A model generated the notes under the pieces. It did not search any database. It had not been told where the DNA came from and saw only the letters and a program-made list of their open reading frames with translations. This document shows positions 34,129-44,503 of a stretch of 64,000 nucleotides of DNA, in pieces. This DNA is from Chondrus crispus (Eukaryota; Rhodophyta; Florideophyceae; Gigartinales; Gigartinaceae). The stretch spans positions 186,001 to 250,000 of the forward strand of contig NW_005178610.1 of NCBI RefSeq assembly GCF_000350225.1, written 5' to 3'. The stretch's first letter is position 1; each line of letters begins with the position of its first letter. The position numbers and the translations under genes were made by a program.

Positions 34129-34634
34129 ATTCTTGGTTGGATTTTTTATTAATTTTTTTATATCCGTACTGGTGTTCCGTAGTGTAAAGCAGCGACACGG
34201 CCACCTGGAAGTCCGGGATGAATACCTTCGTGGTGCGGGCCGTTTGTGGTTGGAAGCAGTGACACGGCCGGTTAAACGTCTGTGAGTACCTTGCTTGGTC
34301 AGCACCGTTTATTCACGGAAAGAAGGATTGCAACCGCTTATTGTTTCCGTAAAATGTGACAGGGAAGACCTGAAGGCGACCACTTAACGTGGGCTTTAAT
34401 AGGAAGGAAACGCGGCCGCTTGGAGAGGCCTTGAACCATTTTGGAGAAGAAACATTAAGAAGGGAAAATGTGATTACGGGGGGGTAACTAATAGAGGAGA
34501 GAGTCATAAGAGAGCATAGAATCACAGAAGGCACCACACAAGAGAAATTTGTCCATTCTGGATCGGTTTAAAAAGGTAATGTTTCTTCATTTGATCACTT
34601 GTTCTTCCCACACGTGTCACACTTGTGACGGGGC

Positions 34635-34772
34635 TGTCGCGCGACAAGATTTTTAGAAGCTGTATGGGTGGCCAGCCATACTAAAACTGGATTAATTTTT
34701 GGTAATGTTTTGGAGGGTGATTCCTGTATGGCTGGCCACCCATACAGCTTGTGAAAATCTTGTCGCGCGACA
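34635..34772. repeat. HP1 double-hairpin unit
   Basis: 138 bp between two perfect 12-bp palindromes TGTCGCGCGACA (34635-34646 and 34761-34772), with inner palindromes of about 20 bp around ggccagcc and ggccaccc. The left flank (cacacgtgtcacac) and right flank are shared with the units at 35131 and 40363. Confidence 0.9.
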
Positions 34773-35130
34773 AAAAAATTTGGATGGTTTAATCTATTTA
34801 TTCTTTTACGTCGGTAGTGTAAAGCAGCGACATGCCCGGCTGAGGGTCTGGGTGTCCAGGCGAGATGATGACCTTCGTGGTGCTGACCGTGCGGACCGCT
34901 GTTGGGCTGGGGCAGTGACTCAGCAGTGATACGGCCGGTTAAGAGCGAGCGCGCAAATCCCTTCCTTGATCGCAGTTTTTTTTGTGATTAGTTAGTACGA
35001 GTTGCACGAGTTGTTGATAGATGTGAGGAGTAAGTGTGAGTGTAGGCCGCGCGTAGCATACATTTGTTTAAATAGGGGGTTATTATCAGGGTTTCTGACA
35101 CGTGTTACACCTGCGCTGGGGAAAAGGGGC

Positions 35131-35269
35131 TGTCGCGCGACAAGATTTCCAAATGCTGTATGGGTGGCCAGCCATACTAAAACTGGACAAATATTTTGGT
35201 AATTTTTTCGAGGTTGATTCCAGTATGGGTGGCCACCCATACAGCATTTGGAAATCTTGTCGCGCGACA
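35131..35269. repeat. HP1 double-hairpin unit
   Basis: 139 bp with TGTCGCGCGACA at both ends. It is almost identical to 40363-40501, including the A/T-rich spacer and the following gggcaaggcaatttttgg. Confidence 0.9.
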
Positions 35270-35745
35270 AAACATTTTTTGGGCAAGGCAATTTTTGGAT
35301 TAATTTTTGTATGCTTGGTCTAAAGCAATGACACGGCCGATTAGAGTCCGAGATTACCCTGTTTGGTGTAAAGCAGTGACACATCCTGTTAACTACCTTC
35401 CTTGGTCCTTGGTCCCGACTGGTTAAAAGAAGAGAGGAAAGCGACCACTTAGAAAAGGTTTCATGAGAAGGAATGACGGCTACTGACAAGGAGGTTAAGA
35501 AGAAGGGGAGGCAACCGCCTAGACACGCCTTGAACCATCTACTGGAACAAACATTAACGATGAAAGAAAATGAGTACAAGTGTTGTACAAGTGTTGTCAA
35601 TGTAATGGTAATGGTACTGGACGTAAACAGATGTGGGTCTAAGATGTATGGATGAAGAGTGTTGGTACATTGACCTGACGTTCTTCAATTTCTTTTCCTC
35701 TTGAGTGGGAAGGTTTGCACACGAGCGTGGGGCGGATTTATTGCT

Positions 35746-37478
35746 CTACTCGTGCGAGAGGAACGGGGGATTCGTACTTGGAGCCGTATTCGCCATTCCG
35801 CTACTGAGTTGAGGCAGACGCAATCCAGATGAAAAGCCCCTGTCATCGTCTGATATTCCTGTCGTAGAAAAGACTTGGATTTGTAGCCTTGAGACATCCC
35901 ATGGGTACAACTCATCACTTGAAGGTACGATGTCTTTCATGGTCTCAACCTTCCGCCCGGTGCTGTCTACAAAAGCAGTAGGGAATGATACTTGTGCAAC
36001 ATTCTTGCGCAATACGTCGACTTGCACAAGGACGTAGGGATAGTCAAATTTTTGTCCATGAGCTTGGACGTATTTAGCAGTGTCATATGACGTTTCAGCA
36101 ATTCGCGCAATGCCGCATACCTCCTCCCACTGGTCTCCACTTCTGTGGTTAACAACTTCTGTAAGTAAAAAGACTGGAGTTCCCACAGACTTTCGAAAGA
36201 AATTCTGTCCTTTGTGAACAGTTCCTTCACACGAATCGTATTGGAGAGGCTCTCGTAAAGACATGTTCATTTCACCAGCATACGATTCCAATGAACGTTC
36301 TGGAATTTTGCGAGAGAGCCGAGGCACGCTTAGGGGGCAGAACTGGTTTCCATCTCCCAAAACCCCATTTGCCAAAAACTCATACTCTTTGTACCGCAGA
36401 ATACTCTCTTCCCAAACGAATTTCATCTCTGCAGCACTAGGTGGTGATAAGATTTTGGAGTTGCCACAATCGCAAATTCGCAGCAATAATGCGCAGAGTG
36501 CTCCATTCAAAGAACCAGTACCGAATTTGAGGTAGTGTTTTGCTGCGTCGAATATTGCAAAGCCTCCATCCTTTAGAAACAGGACCGGGGCTGAGTCATC
36601 CAATTTCATGTATACACTGACCGTATCACCGGTAAAGCATGGGGACTGCTCAACACATTCTACACGAGATATGTCTCCGAGCTCAATACTGCCAAATGTT
36701 TCTTCCACATTGTATCTTTGAACTTGATTCTCCGTAAGGACTCCCCCCCTTGTGAAAACAGAAATAACTGTAGTACATGAACAATGCAATGGTACTGGTG
36801 CTATGAAGAATGGTGTACAAGTAGATTCGGAAAGCTCCAACACATGAATATCGGCTAGTACATATCTCGGACACAGGGCCCTCACAAAAGAGGCAAGGTT
36901 CTCGAGTTGACTTGCGAGTTTTGAGTGTACGGAAATCTCGTTGTGCGATAGAGTTGAATAAACAAAATGACCCATTGAAACTTGAATTTCATCGATGAGA
37001 AGATGTAATCGCTGTTGCTGCAGAATGTCGCGAGCTTTCTTCAATGCAAGTGATTCTTTTTCTTCAATCCCTTCTTCAATAGTCTTCAGCTCCGTCCATT
37101 TTCCCAGGACGAAACCAGCGTCTCGTACTGCTCTGTCCACAGAATCGGAAACAGCCCCCAGTTGTGCTCGTCATAGACAATGTCTCTGGTAGTTCCAGAA
37201 CGCCAAGAAATGTGATCTACATTAATGGGTTCTACAAACGACAATTCATGGTGTTGATCAAGCGGCCCTTGTCGTTCTCTTTCTTCTTTAAGAGCAGCAG
37301 GAGTTGATACGAAACGACAGTGGGGTGAGTCTAGAAGCTCTTTCGCTGAAAATTTCATTGACTTTCCAAACAAATCTGGACCGCACGTGGTGAGGTGATT
37401 TCTGACAGATGATTCAGGGACGGAGGCCGGCAATGATCCCCGAATGGGGGAGATTGGTGGTAGGGAGATCGACTGCAT
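35746..37478 (-). CDS. Hypothetical protein, divergent from the ParB-like gene (frame change near 37110)
   Basis: The chosen start is ATG 37478 (MQSISLPPISPIRGSLPASV), as upstream codons lie inside a palindrome array. The frame moves by -1 around 37095-37120 (reading ETLV in the first frame and FVLGKWTELK in the second), beside a GGGAAAA run. About 577 residues in all. Visible parts: a helical segment (KKARDILQQQRLHLLIDEIQ), a Cys-rich stretch (LLLRICDCGNSKIL), and a C-terminal part with PYVLVQVDVLRKNVAQVSF, which looks like a folded beta domain. I do not recognise any family. It shares a promoter region of about 620 bp with the ParB-like gene at 38102, so the two may work together. Confidence 0.55.
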
Positions 37479-37567
37479 CGCTTGCCTTCGTGAGGAAGAT
37501 GAAAATATGTGGAAAATCGTTGAGCTGTGGAGAGGTGTGAAAGGTTCCCACAGGGCAGCTGGCCTAA

Positions 37568-37575
37568 TATATATA
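37568..37575 (-). promoter_or_regulatory. TATA box TATATATA
   Basis: 90 bp upstream of the ATG at 37478, reading leftward, and next to the palindrome array. Confidence 0.45.
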
Positions 37576-37616
37576 CACCAGCCCCCAGTGTTAAAAACGC
37601 AGGTTTTGGACACAGA

Positions 37617-37990
37617 ACGCACAAAAAGGTGCATGCACCTTTTGGATGGTGTTATCATACCAATACCGTCTAGAAGGTACGGGGGCAGAGCATTACAGAA
37701 AACGCACAAAATGGTGCATGCACCTTTTTGTGCGTTTATCATACCATCCAGAAGGTACGGGGCAGAGCATTACAGAAAACGTAGCATTACAGAAAACGCA
37801 CAAAAAGGTGCATGCACCTTTTTGTGCGTTTATCATACCATCCAGAAGGTACGGGGCAGAGCATTACAAAAAACGTAGCATTACAGAAAACGCACAAAAA
37901 GGTGCATGCACCTTTTTGTGCGTTTATCATACCATCCAGAAGGGACGTGGGCAGAGCATTACAGAACGCACAAAAAGGTGCATGCACTTG
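37617..37990. promoter_or_regulatory. Array of 38-bp palindromes in a divergent promoter
   Basis: Perfect 38-bp palindromes at 37794-37831 and 37888-37925 and one with a single mismatched pair at 37700-37737. Their centre is AAAAAGGTGCATGCACCTTT (the 37700 copy differs by one base) and their ends are AAACGCAC / GTGCGTTT. Partial copies lie at 37617-37645 and 37965-37990. The spacers (atcataccatccagaaggta, cagagcattacagaaaacg) repeat too. The array lies between the divergent starts at 37478 and 38102. It is a good candidate for an operator or a ParB-type binding site. Confidence 0.85.
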
Positions 37991-38101
37991 AACAGTTTAA
38001 TAAACATTTGCACCAACAACCAAACGCTTCCAGCCCTGCATGCACCTTTCCACCCGCGCCTTCGTGACTTCCGATCTCTCCACAAGCAGAGCGGCTATAC
38101 T

Positions 38102-40210
38102 ATGGGCTCACAAGAAGACGTCGTAATGACGAACAACGCTGTATCACAATTACCAGATCTCGCTGTCATCGAAAATTGTGTGAAAGCCATGTACGTGAGA
38201 GGCGCGAAAAGCGAGCTAATTCGAACAAGTCATTGCGTTCTTACCTGTGTTAGACGCAAGGTAGATATGAGCAATCTAAATCGCCTATTGCTTTCATCTG
38301 TCGGAGGCGTGTCAGATCACGAGCCTGTTGACGCTTTACACTGGCGTGGACTGTACCACATTATAGAAGGTAATCATCGCGTCCGTGTTGCTCAGATGTT
38401 ATCCCAGTCCTTCATCATGGCACGAGTTGGATACCTTCCACATGACATGGAGGTGGATGGAAACAGCATTTGGCTAGCATCTGTGAGGATTCGTGTCAAA
38501 CAGCCGGCTCGAAGAATCATCCCTCTCATCGAGCAATGCGAGAAGTTCAAGGGAATGCTACCGACTATCCAGGCAATCGTTGACAAGAAACTCGGGTTAC
38601 TTCGAAATGGGCAACCACGACAACTAACTCAGGATGTCATTGGTGAGGCCCTTTACGGCAAGCACTTCTTTGTAGCGAAGAGCAACGAGAATGGGACGGA
38701 AGATTTTCTTTTCTATCCTCATGCTTCTGGTGCTACTCGCGTCGCTGCTATTAGAAAAGTTTGTAAGACGAGAAATGGGTTACCTGTCATGCGCAAACTG
38801 CACAATCGCAAGCAAAGCATCTTTACGTTTCGGCAGAACCGTTTTCTAGCGAGAAGTTGGTTTAAGACAGTATCTATTTCGGAATGCTTCTTCGATCATC
38901 TTCGAAAGAACTTGAATCTACAGTGGGAAGACGTCACATTGGCCAACATTGCTCTGTGGACTGATCCAGGCGATGCTGATGGACGGAAAACCCTGGACGA
39001 TATCATCGCCCTGTCGAAGGAAAACAAGGATGAAATTGCTGCGAAAATTGCATGCCAGTGGAAGGACTTGTGTATCAAGCACAATGTATCCGCGACTACG
39101 GGATACGCTAGAGAAGCACGTTTACAACGCGTTCGACGGATGATGACGATCTCCTCCGACCCGTCCGTCGTAATGAGTCACATAGCACAAAAGGTTGGAG
39201 ACGAACTGACAAACCGCCCTCCAAGGGTTGTGCAGGTAGTGTCTGAAGAGCAACTCCAAAGTTTCTCAGACAGCCAAGCAATCGCTAGACCTGAATCTGC
39301 ACCTACACCTGCACCACGAACACGCCCCCATACTAGGGCACAGAAAGCACCAGGTATAACACAATCGCGGCGCAGCTCCCACAGACGCAGATACGAGGTT
39401 ATACCTCCTCTTCGACTCCCAAAAAGGCAGAGAGAAGCTGTACAAGATGATGAAGATGTAGATCCTGTGTTGGTTGATCATGTTCCCCTTCCCCTTCCTC
39501 CCGTTCCGCGTCGTAATCAAGAGGCTGTGGATGTGGAAGAAATACAACCAGCAACAACGAAAATTTTCCGTGATACTGTACAAGATGATAATGTGGATAT
39601 GGAAGACAGACAACCAGCAACAATGGAAACCCGACGTGATACTGTACAAGATGATGACGATGTAGAACATGTGTTGGTTGATCATGTTCCCCTTCCCCTT
39701 CCTCTCGTTCTGCGTCGTAATCACGAGGCTGTGGATGTGGAAGAAAGACAACCAGCAACAACGGAAACAGGACGTGATACATCGTCGCATGATCTGACAA
39801 CGTCTACTCCAAAAACGTCACTTGGAACCGCGTCTCCACAAAACCGTGAAACCCAACAAGGGATACTGGAACAAACACAACAATCTGGGGAGTCACACAG
39901 TACTAAAAACTGTCAGGGCGGAGGTGTATCACCCCCATCACAGTTGCCGTCGGCGTCGGAATATGAAGGACATGAAGATGAGCTCTCAAACATTACCGAA
40001 GAATTACCTGCGAGCTATGCCGCCAATGTCAAGAAACTTGTTCAAATGCAACGTCATCTAAATGATCTTGCTGCCATTAGGCTTGTTCTTCCCGAAAACA
40101 ACTCCGACCTTCTCGACAAATTCAAGGAGGGAATTGCCCACATCGAAAAAGCAAGGGATAAATTGGAGGAGGTCAAAACGAGCATAGAGTCACAGAGAGC
40201 ACCACGCTAG
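38102..40210 (+). CDS. ParB-like domain protein with C-terminal coiled coil
   Basis: 702 residues from ATG 38102 (MGSQEDVVMTNNAVSQLPDL); the frame stays open further upstream only because it runs through the palindrome array. The ParB-like signature is LYHIIEGNHRVRVAQML (Glu 89, Asn 91, His 92, Arg 93), where ParB proteins have a DGxHRxxA-type motif. Then a helical region, a Pro/Arg-rich linker, and an acidic segment (39425-39780) containing repeated QDDxDVxxVLVDHVPLPLP and EAVDVEExQPATT units. The C-terminus is a probable coiled coil (VQMQRHLNDLAAIRLVLPEN, KFKEGIAHIEKARDKLEEV). It has no dioxygenase domain, unlike copies A-C. DNA binding at the adjacent palindromes is a testable inference. 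Confidence 0.6.
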   Translation: MGSQEDVVMTNNAVSQLPDLAVIENCVKAMYVRGAKSELIRTSHCVLTCVRRKVDMSNLNRLLLSSVGGVSDHEPVDALHWRGLYHIIEGNHRVRVAQMLSQSFIMARVGYLPHDMEVDGNSIWLASVRIRVKQPARRIIPLIEQCEKFKGMLPTIQAIVDKKLGLLRNGQPRQLTQDVIGEALYGKHFFVAKSNENGTEDFLFYPHASGATRVAAIRKVCKTRNGLPVMRKLHNRKQSIFTFRQNRFLARSWFKTVSISECFFDHLRKNLNLQWEDVTLANIALWTDPGDADGRKTLDDIIALSKENKDEIAAKIACQWKDLCIKHNVSATTGYAREARLQRVRRMMTISSDPSVVMSHIAQKVGDELTNRPPRVVQVVSEEQLQSFSDSQAIARPESAPTPAPRTRPHTRAQKAPGITQSRRSSHRRRYEVIPPLRLPKRQREAVQDDEDVDPVLVDHVPLPLPPVPRRNQEAVDVEEIQPATTKIFRDTVQDDNVDMEDRQPATMETRRDTVQDDDDVEHVLVDHVPLPLPLVLRRNHEAVDVEERQPATTETGRDTSSHDLTTSTPKTSLGTASPQNRETQQGILEQTQQSGESHSTKNCQGGGVSPPSQLPSASEYEGHEDELSNITEELPASYAANVKKLVQMQRHLNDLAAIRLVLPENNSDLLDKFKEGIAHIEKARDKLEEVKTSIESQRAPR

Positions 40211-40362
40211 AGATATCCGCATCGCCATTAACCCTTTCTATTCAAGTGGAAAGGAAATCGAAGAACGTAAGGTCAAGGGCAGTTTGTTACAATAACAATA
40301 AAAAGGGTGTCCATTTGTTCATTCATTCCACACGTGTCACACCTGTGATCGGGGAAGGGGGC

Positions 40363-40501
40363 TGTCGCGCGACAAGATTTCCAAATGCTGTATGGGTGGC
40401 CAGCCATACTAAAACTGGACAAATATTTTAGTAATTTTTTCGAGGTTGATTCCAGTATGGGTGGCCACCCATACAGCATTTGGAAATCTTGTCGCGCGAC
40501 A
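40363..40501. repeat. HP1 double-hairpin unit
   Basis: 139 bp with TGTCGCGCGACA ends (40363-40374 and 40490-40501) and inner palindromes. Nearly identical to 35131-35269. Confidence 0.9.
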
Positions 40502-40787
40502 AAACCATTTTTGGGCAAGGCAATTTTTGGTTAATTTTTTTATGCGTGGTGTAAAGCAGTGACACGGCCGGTTAAAGCTCGAAATTACCTCTCTTGGTGT
40601 AAGGCAGGGACACGGCTGGTTAAAGCTCTGAAATTACCTTTCTTGCTGTAAAGCAGGGACACGGCCGGTTGGAGTCCCAGATTACCTTCCTGGTGGCGAC
40701 CGTTTATTGGTTAAGAGAAAGGAAGATTGCACCGTTTTATTGGTCAAACTGCTTCGCCGGGGGCTCAGAAATCCTCTGTTCGAAGAC

Positions 40788-40794
40788 TATAAAT
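40788..40794 (+). promoter_or_regulatory. TATA box TATAAAT
   Basis: 149 bp before the ATG at 40937, in front of fusion gene C. Confidence 0.4.
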
Positions 40795-40936
40795 CGAACT
40801 GCATTGAGTTGGACACGAGACCTGCCCACAACGCACACAACAATTCCCACAACATTCTCACACAACACATACTCATCACACACACATACTCATCACACTC
40901 ATCACACGTCTTACAACACTCAGCAAAGTTTTCAAG

Positions 40937-43900
40937 ATGCAGCCGATGAACAACCAAGAGACTTCATCCTGTGGAAGGGACATACGAGCACGAGGGCGAA
41001 CAACCCGTTCCGATGGCCGTAGTTCAGGAAACGCCGCTTCTGGAAGTAACATTGACTCGGACGTGGCCGACTACGAGGAGAGTTCCGAGGAGGAGGAGAA
41101 GAAGGACAAGGAGGCCATAGGTATCTTCCGCACCTACCCTGGGAACTGTGATGCACCCTGGTGCAAGATGGAAACAGTTAACAAGCGCAAGTGCTCTACT
41201 TGCCACAAATATGTTCATGATGCCTGTGATGCTGGAGAGGTGAAGTTTTCCACCATTTCGCAAGACAAGAAAAGGAGCCAAAGCAAAATGGCATGTTCTG
41301 CAGAGTGTTTTCATAAGGAAATGGGGCTGCCGTATACGGAACAGCACAACAAGCAGGCCCAGAACGAGACTAATAAGGTTGCTGACGCCTCTGACCTCAT
41401 GGAGGGGATGGAAGGACTAACGGCATCCGCGAGTACGACGCAACGCCAAGAAGCGACGAGGAAGAGGGTTACCGAGACAGAGGTCTGGCAAGTTCCGGAT
41501 TCCGGTGATGATGGCCCTCCTATACCCGTTCTTGATTCACCCGTGTTGGACGCACCGATGGTCAACGCTGGCAGCTACCGTCAATTTCAAACGGAGATCA
41601 ACATAGCCTTGATATGCGACCCTCCGAAGACGTTGCGTGTGATTGACCCGAAACACGTGGGGGACCTCAAGCACGACTTCAAACGTCGGGGGTTCCTTCC
41701 TGTGGTCGGGACAATCTCAGTCGCCCTTAAGCAAGACCCTAGGAGAAGTCCCGAAGAAATCGCAGCCCTGCACGAGGCAATCAGGGCAGGCAGGAAAATT
41801 GAAGAAGAAGTTTGGCTTGTGGATGGGCGTAATCGGCACACAGCTTTAACTCAATTGGGTGCCGAGGAAGCGGAATGGACGGAAGCAATTAAGTCGCTCC
41901 GCGTGACGTTGTGGTGCGGTCTCACTGATGACAATTATGTCTCTCACGCTGAGATTCTGGGCATTGGGGCCCTCCTGAACGCATCCAACTCTAACGTAAA
42001 GAGGATGTCGTTCAGTGACTCCGTGCATGGTACAGTGTCGTCATACAATGTGACGGCGAACCGCAATTCGCATGTGGACATGACCAAGCTGCCGGACAGG
42101 GTCATTGCTACTGCTCTGAAAAATATAAATGTCCTTCCGAATCTGAGTGACCGTCAGATTCTGAAGTACACGCTGGTCGGCCGCAACTTGGCTGAGCGAC
42201 CGCATTGCTTCAAGATATTCTTGGAGGTGACAGAGAAGTGCGGTCAGCTCGGCATTGAGCATATGTCGAGCAAGGTCCTTTTTACGACCAAGGAAGCGTC
42301 CTTTTTTTACCTGGCTATGCATTCAGTTGCTGAAAGGGTCAACAACAAGACCGTGGGAACGTTCTCGGACATTCGCGACAAGTTTTATACTTTTATTGCA
42401 GTTCTACATCGGCATCTTCAGGCCATCTGCGAGTATAATAACATTTCCGTTGACGACCTGTACAAGACGGAGGTCAATATTACTCCGAGCAAGAGTATCA
42501 CAATTGAACGATCTCTTTGGTCGAGAATGGCGGCGTGGTCTTTTAATGGAGAGAAGGACCCTGAGGGCAAGTTGAGGTGGACTATCGACCGGCTCGAGAG
42601 CATCAACAGGGTCATCAAGAAGGCACTTGGACCTGAAATTCTTCCTGCTCCGCCTCGTGCACCAGATGAACACCCAACCCAAATGGTTGTTGAGGAGGTC
42701 CGTGGAGGTTCTGCAGCAACGGGTGAAGGTGGCCGTGGTGATCGTGGTGTTGGTGGTTCTGGGCCTGGTGTTAGAAGCGGTGTGACCCGTAATGAGGGTA
42801 GGGCCGTGCGCAAGTCGAGTCGCAAGAGGAATATTCGTGTTCTGAATGCCGATATTGTTCCCGAAGGGGGACCGTCTACACCGCTGACGAACCCGAATCG
42901 CGTGAGGCGGGGAAGGACCGGCGGACCGCGGAAGAAGCGGAAGACTGGCGATGTTGGGGATGTGGGGATGACGGAAATCAAGCAAACCCTTCGGAACTTG
43001 AACCAGACCCAAATTGTGGATCTGATGACAGACTTAAATGCTGATGTGGTTTTCCGCGGTGGGTCGGATGTTGAAGGTGACGATGGGGAGAGATTTGAGC
43101 CTTCGACCAAAGATTTCGATGACTCTTTGCCGACACGTCTCCCAATTGGTTACGAAGATCCGGTCCCCTATGAGGGACCTTCTCATCCGGCTTGGATGCG
43201 ATTTGCCATTCGTCTCCCGACAAGATGGCCGAAACCAAATCCTCTGCAGCATGTTAGTCCATTTCTGCAGGCTGTTCATATCCCCGATCAACACCGTGGA
43301 CACGTTGTGATCAAGGATGTTCAAGTTTTGAGGGACAACCACCATGTGGTTTTCTGGAGGGCTGCTCACAACTACTATCTAGAGAGCCCCGAAGAAATTG
43401 ACCACTGTATCAGCAACACTGGACAGGACCTTGGTGCGTATGAAGGTGAGGATAAGATCTGGCTTGCATCAATTTTTGGTGACGAAGTGGCCTTGGAGTA
43501 CTTTGGGAAACGTCGGGAGCAACTTATGGAGTCTGGCTTTTGCGTTCTCGAGGGCTTTCTGGACGACCATCGTATGCCACGAAGCGTTGGACCGAGCAAT
43601 CAAAAGGTTCACGTTGCCATGGATCCTACCTTCTACATCCGGCTGCACAAGGAGACTGAAGGGATGTTTCCTGGAGGGGAAGCTCTGAAAGAGAGCGAGA
43701 ATAGGACGGTATGGAATGGGATTGTGAACAATGGTGGTACCCAAGATGCCATAGATGGGGAGAAGGGCGTTGGGCGTTTCACCTCGACGAATCACGGTCT
43801 GACGAATGTGGTTGAGCAGGATGTCGGGAAGGTATGGATGTGTCGAAACCGTGCTCTTCTTGACCTTCGAATTGGACAATGCATGGCTGCCTTGAAGATC

Positions 43901-44503
43901 GGAGACAACTGTGGAGGGAGGGGAGATAGGGAAATGTACACTCCGCACACGGGGGGTCGATGGTTGGTGACGACCAAGGGTTGCAAGCGCCAACAGCTGC
44001 ACACGGACTTTGAGAGCATGTCGAGAACGGAGACGTTAAGCCGTGACAAGCTCCCTGGGTTCTTCGTGTTGTGTACTGGGGAGACGGAAGTGCCGATATG
44101 GGTGTGTCCCAATTCGCACACTGTGGTTGCGTCGGCCCGAACTGGAACGCTTGGGTCTGTGTCGCGGGGGATGGTGTGCATAATGGTGAACATCCCACCG
44201 TTTTCCATTTTCGTGGGGAGGGGTGATGTATTTCACTGCGGTGCCGGGTTTGATGACTATCTTGGGGACTCGGGTCTGTTGAGATACCATCTGTACTTTG
44301 TCCCCAAGGGCACAAATCTCCCAGATGGTGTGCATATTAACTTGGTCTTCAAGCCTCCTTTCAGGGCCAACGTAGACGACAACACTGACGACGAGGTTGG
44401 CGCTAGGGAACCGTTGAAACTGGGAGGTATGGAAGAGGATGGGGGAGAGAAGGAAGATGAAGAAACAGATGAGAGCTCGAGCTCTGGTGAGTACGATGAG
44501 TAG
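40937..44503 (+). CDS. PHD-like finger / ParB-like / 2OG-Fe(II) dioxygenase fusion, copy C
   Basis: 1188 residues in one frame from ATG 40937 (MQPMNNQETSSCGRDIRARG). Unlike copies A and B it has an N-terminal Cys/His-rich module (about residues 70-135): CDAPWC, KCSTCHKYVHDAC, ACSAECFH, with PHD-like spacing. Then a ParB-like domain (EVWLVDGRNRHTAL, Asp 296), a helical middle, a Gly-rich linker with RKSSRKR and RKKRK nuclear signals, and the dioxygenase domain: GFCVLEGFLDD, QLHTDF (His 1022, Asp 1024), GRGDVFHCGAG (His 1100), LLRYHLYF. The catalytic set is intact. The tail is Asp/Glu-rich. It is the clearest full-length member of the three. Nuclear chromatin targeting through the finger is inferred. 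Confidence 0.8.
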   Translation: MQPMNNQETSSCGRDIRARGRTTRSDGRSSGNAASGSNIDSDVADYEESSEEEEKKDKEAIGIFRTYPGNCDAPWCKMETVNKRKCSTCHKYVHDACDAGEVKFSTISQDKKRSQSKMACSAECFHKEMGLPYTEQHNKQAQNETNKVADASDLMEGMEGLTASASTTQRQEATRKRVTETEVWQVPDSGDDGPPIPVLDSPVLDAPMVNAGSYRQFQTEINIALICDPPKTLRVIDPKHVGDLKHDFKRRGFLPVVGTISVALKQDPRRSPEEIAALHEAIRAGRKIEEEVWLVDGRNRHTALTQLGAEEAEWTEAIKSLRVTLWCGLTDDNYVSHAEILGIGALLNASNSNVKRMSFSDSVHGTVSSYNVTANRNSHVDMTKLPDRVIATALKNINVLPNLSDRQILKYTLVGRNLAERPHCFKIFLEVTEKCGQLGIEHMSSKVLFTTKEASFFYLAMHSVAERVNNKTVGTFSDIRDKFYTFIAVLHRHLQAICEYNNISVDDLYKTEVNITPSKSITIERSLWSRMAAWSFNGEKDPEGKLRWTIDRLESINRVIKKALGPEILPAPPRAPDEHPTQMVVEEVRGGSAATGEGGRGDRGVGGSGPGVRSGVTRNEGRAVRKSSRKRNIRVLNADIVPEGGPSTPLTNPNRVRRGRTGGPRKKRKTGDVGDVGMTEIKQTLRNLNQTQIVDLMTDLNADVVFRGGSDVEGDDGERFEPSTKDFDDSLPTRLPIGYEDPVPYEGPSHPAWMRFAIRLPTRWPKPNPLQHVSPFLQAVHIPDQHRGHVVIKDVQVLRDNHHVVFWRAAHNYYLESPEEIDHCISNTGQDLGAYEGEDKIWLASIFGDEVALEYFGKRREQLMESGFCVLEGFLDDHRMPRSVGPSNQKVHVAMDPTFYIRLHKETEGMFPGGEALKESENRTVWNGIVNNGGTQDAIDGEKGVGRFTSTNHGLTNVVEQDVGKVWMCRNRALLDLRIGQCMAALKIGDNCGGRGDREMYTPHTGGRWLVTTKGCKRQQLHTDFESMSRTETLSRDKLPGFFVLCTGETEVPIWVCPNSHTVVASARTGTLGSVSRGMVCIMVNIPPFSIFVGRGDVFHCGAGFDDYLGDSGLLRYHLYFVPKGTNLPDGVHINLVFKPPFRANVDDNTDDEVGAREPLKLGGMEEDGGEKEDEETDESSSSGEYDE

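Larger units (their letters stand above)
33743..35745. other. Intergenic region with HP1 units
   Basis: No gene is seen. It contains a pyrimidine/purine-skewed ggttgtcgaggt repeat near 33790-33850, one HP1 half and two full HP1 units, and repeated segments such as gtaaagcagtgacacggccg that also occur at 40.5-40.67 kb. Confidence 0.5.
40211..40936. other. Intergenic region with an HP1 unit and a promoter
   Basis: AATAAA at 40297 for the ParB-like gene; HP1 at 40363-40501; three copies of gtaaagcagggacacggcc-like sequence (40550-40670); CA-rich DNA near 40850-40910; TATA box at 40788. Confidence 0.5.
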
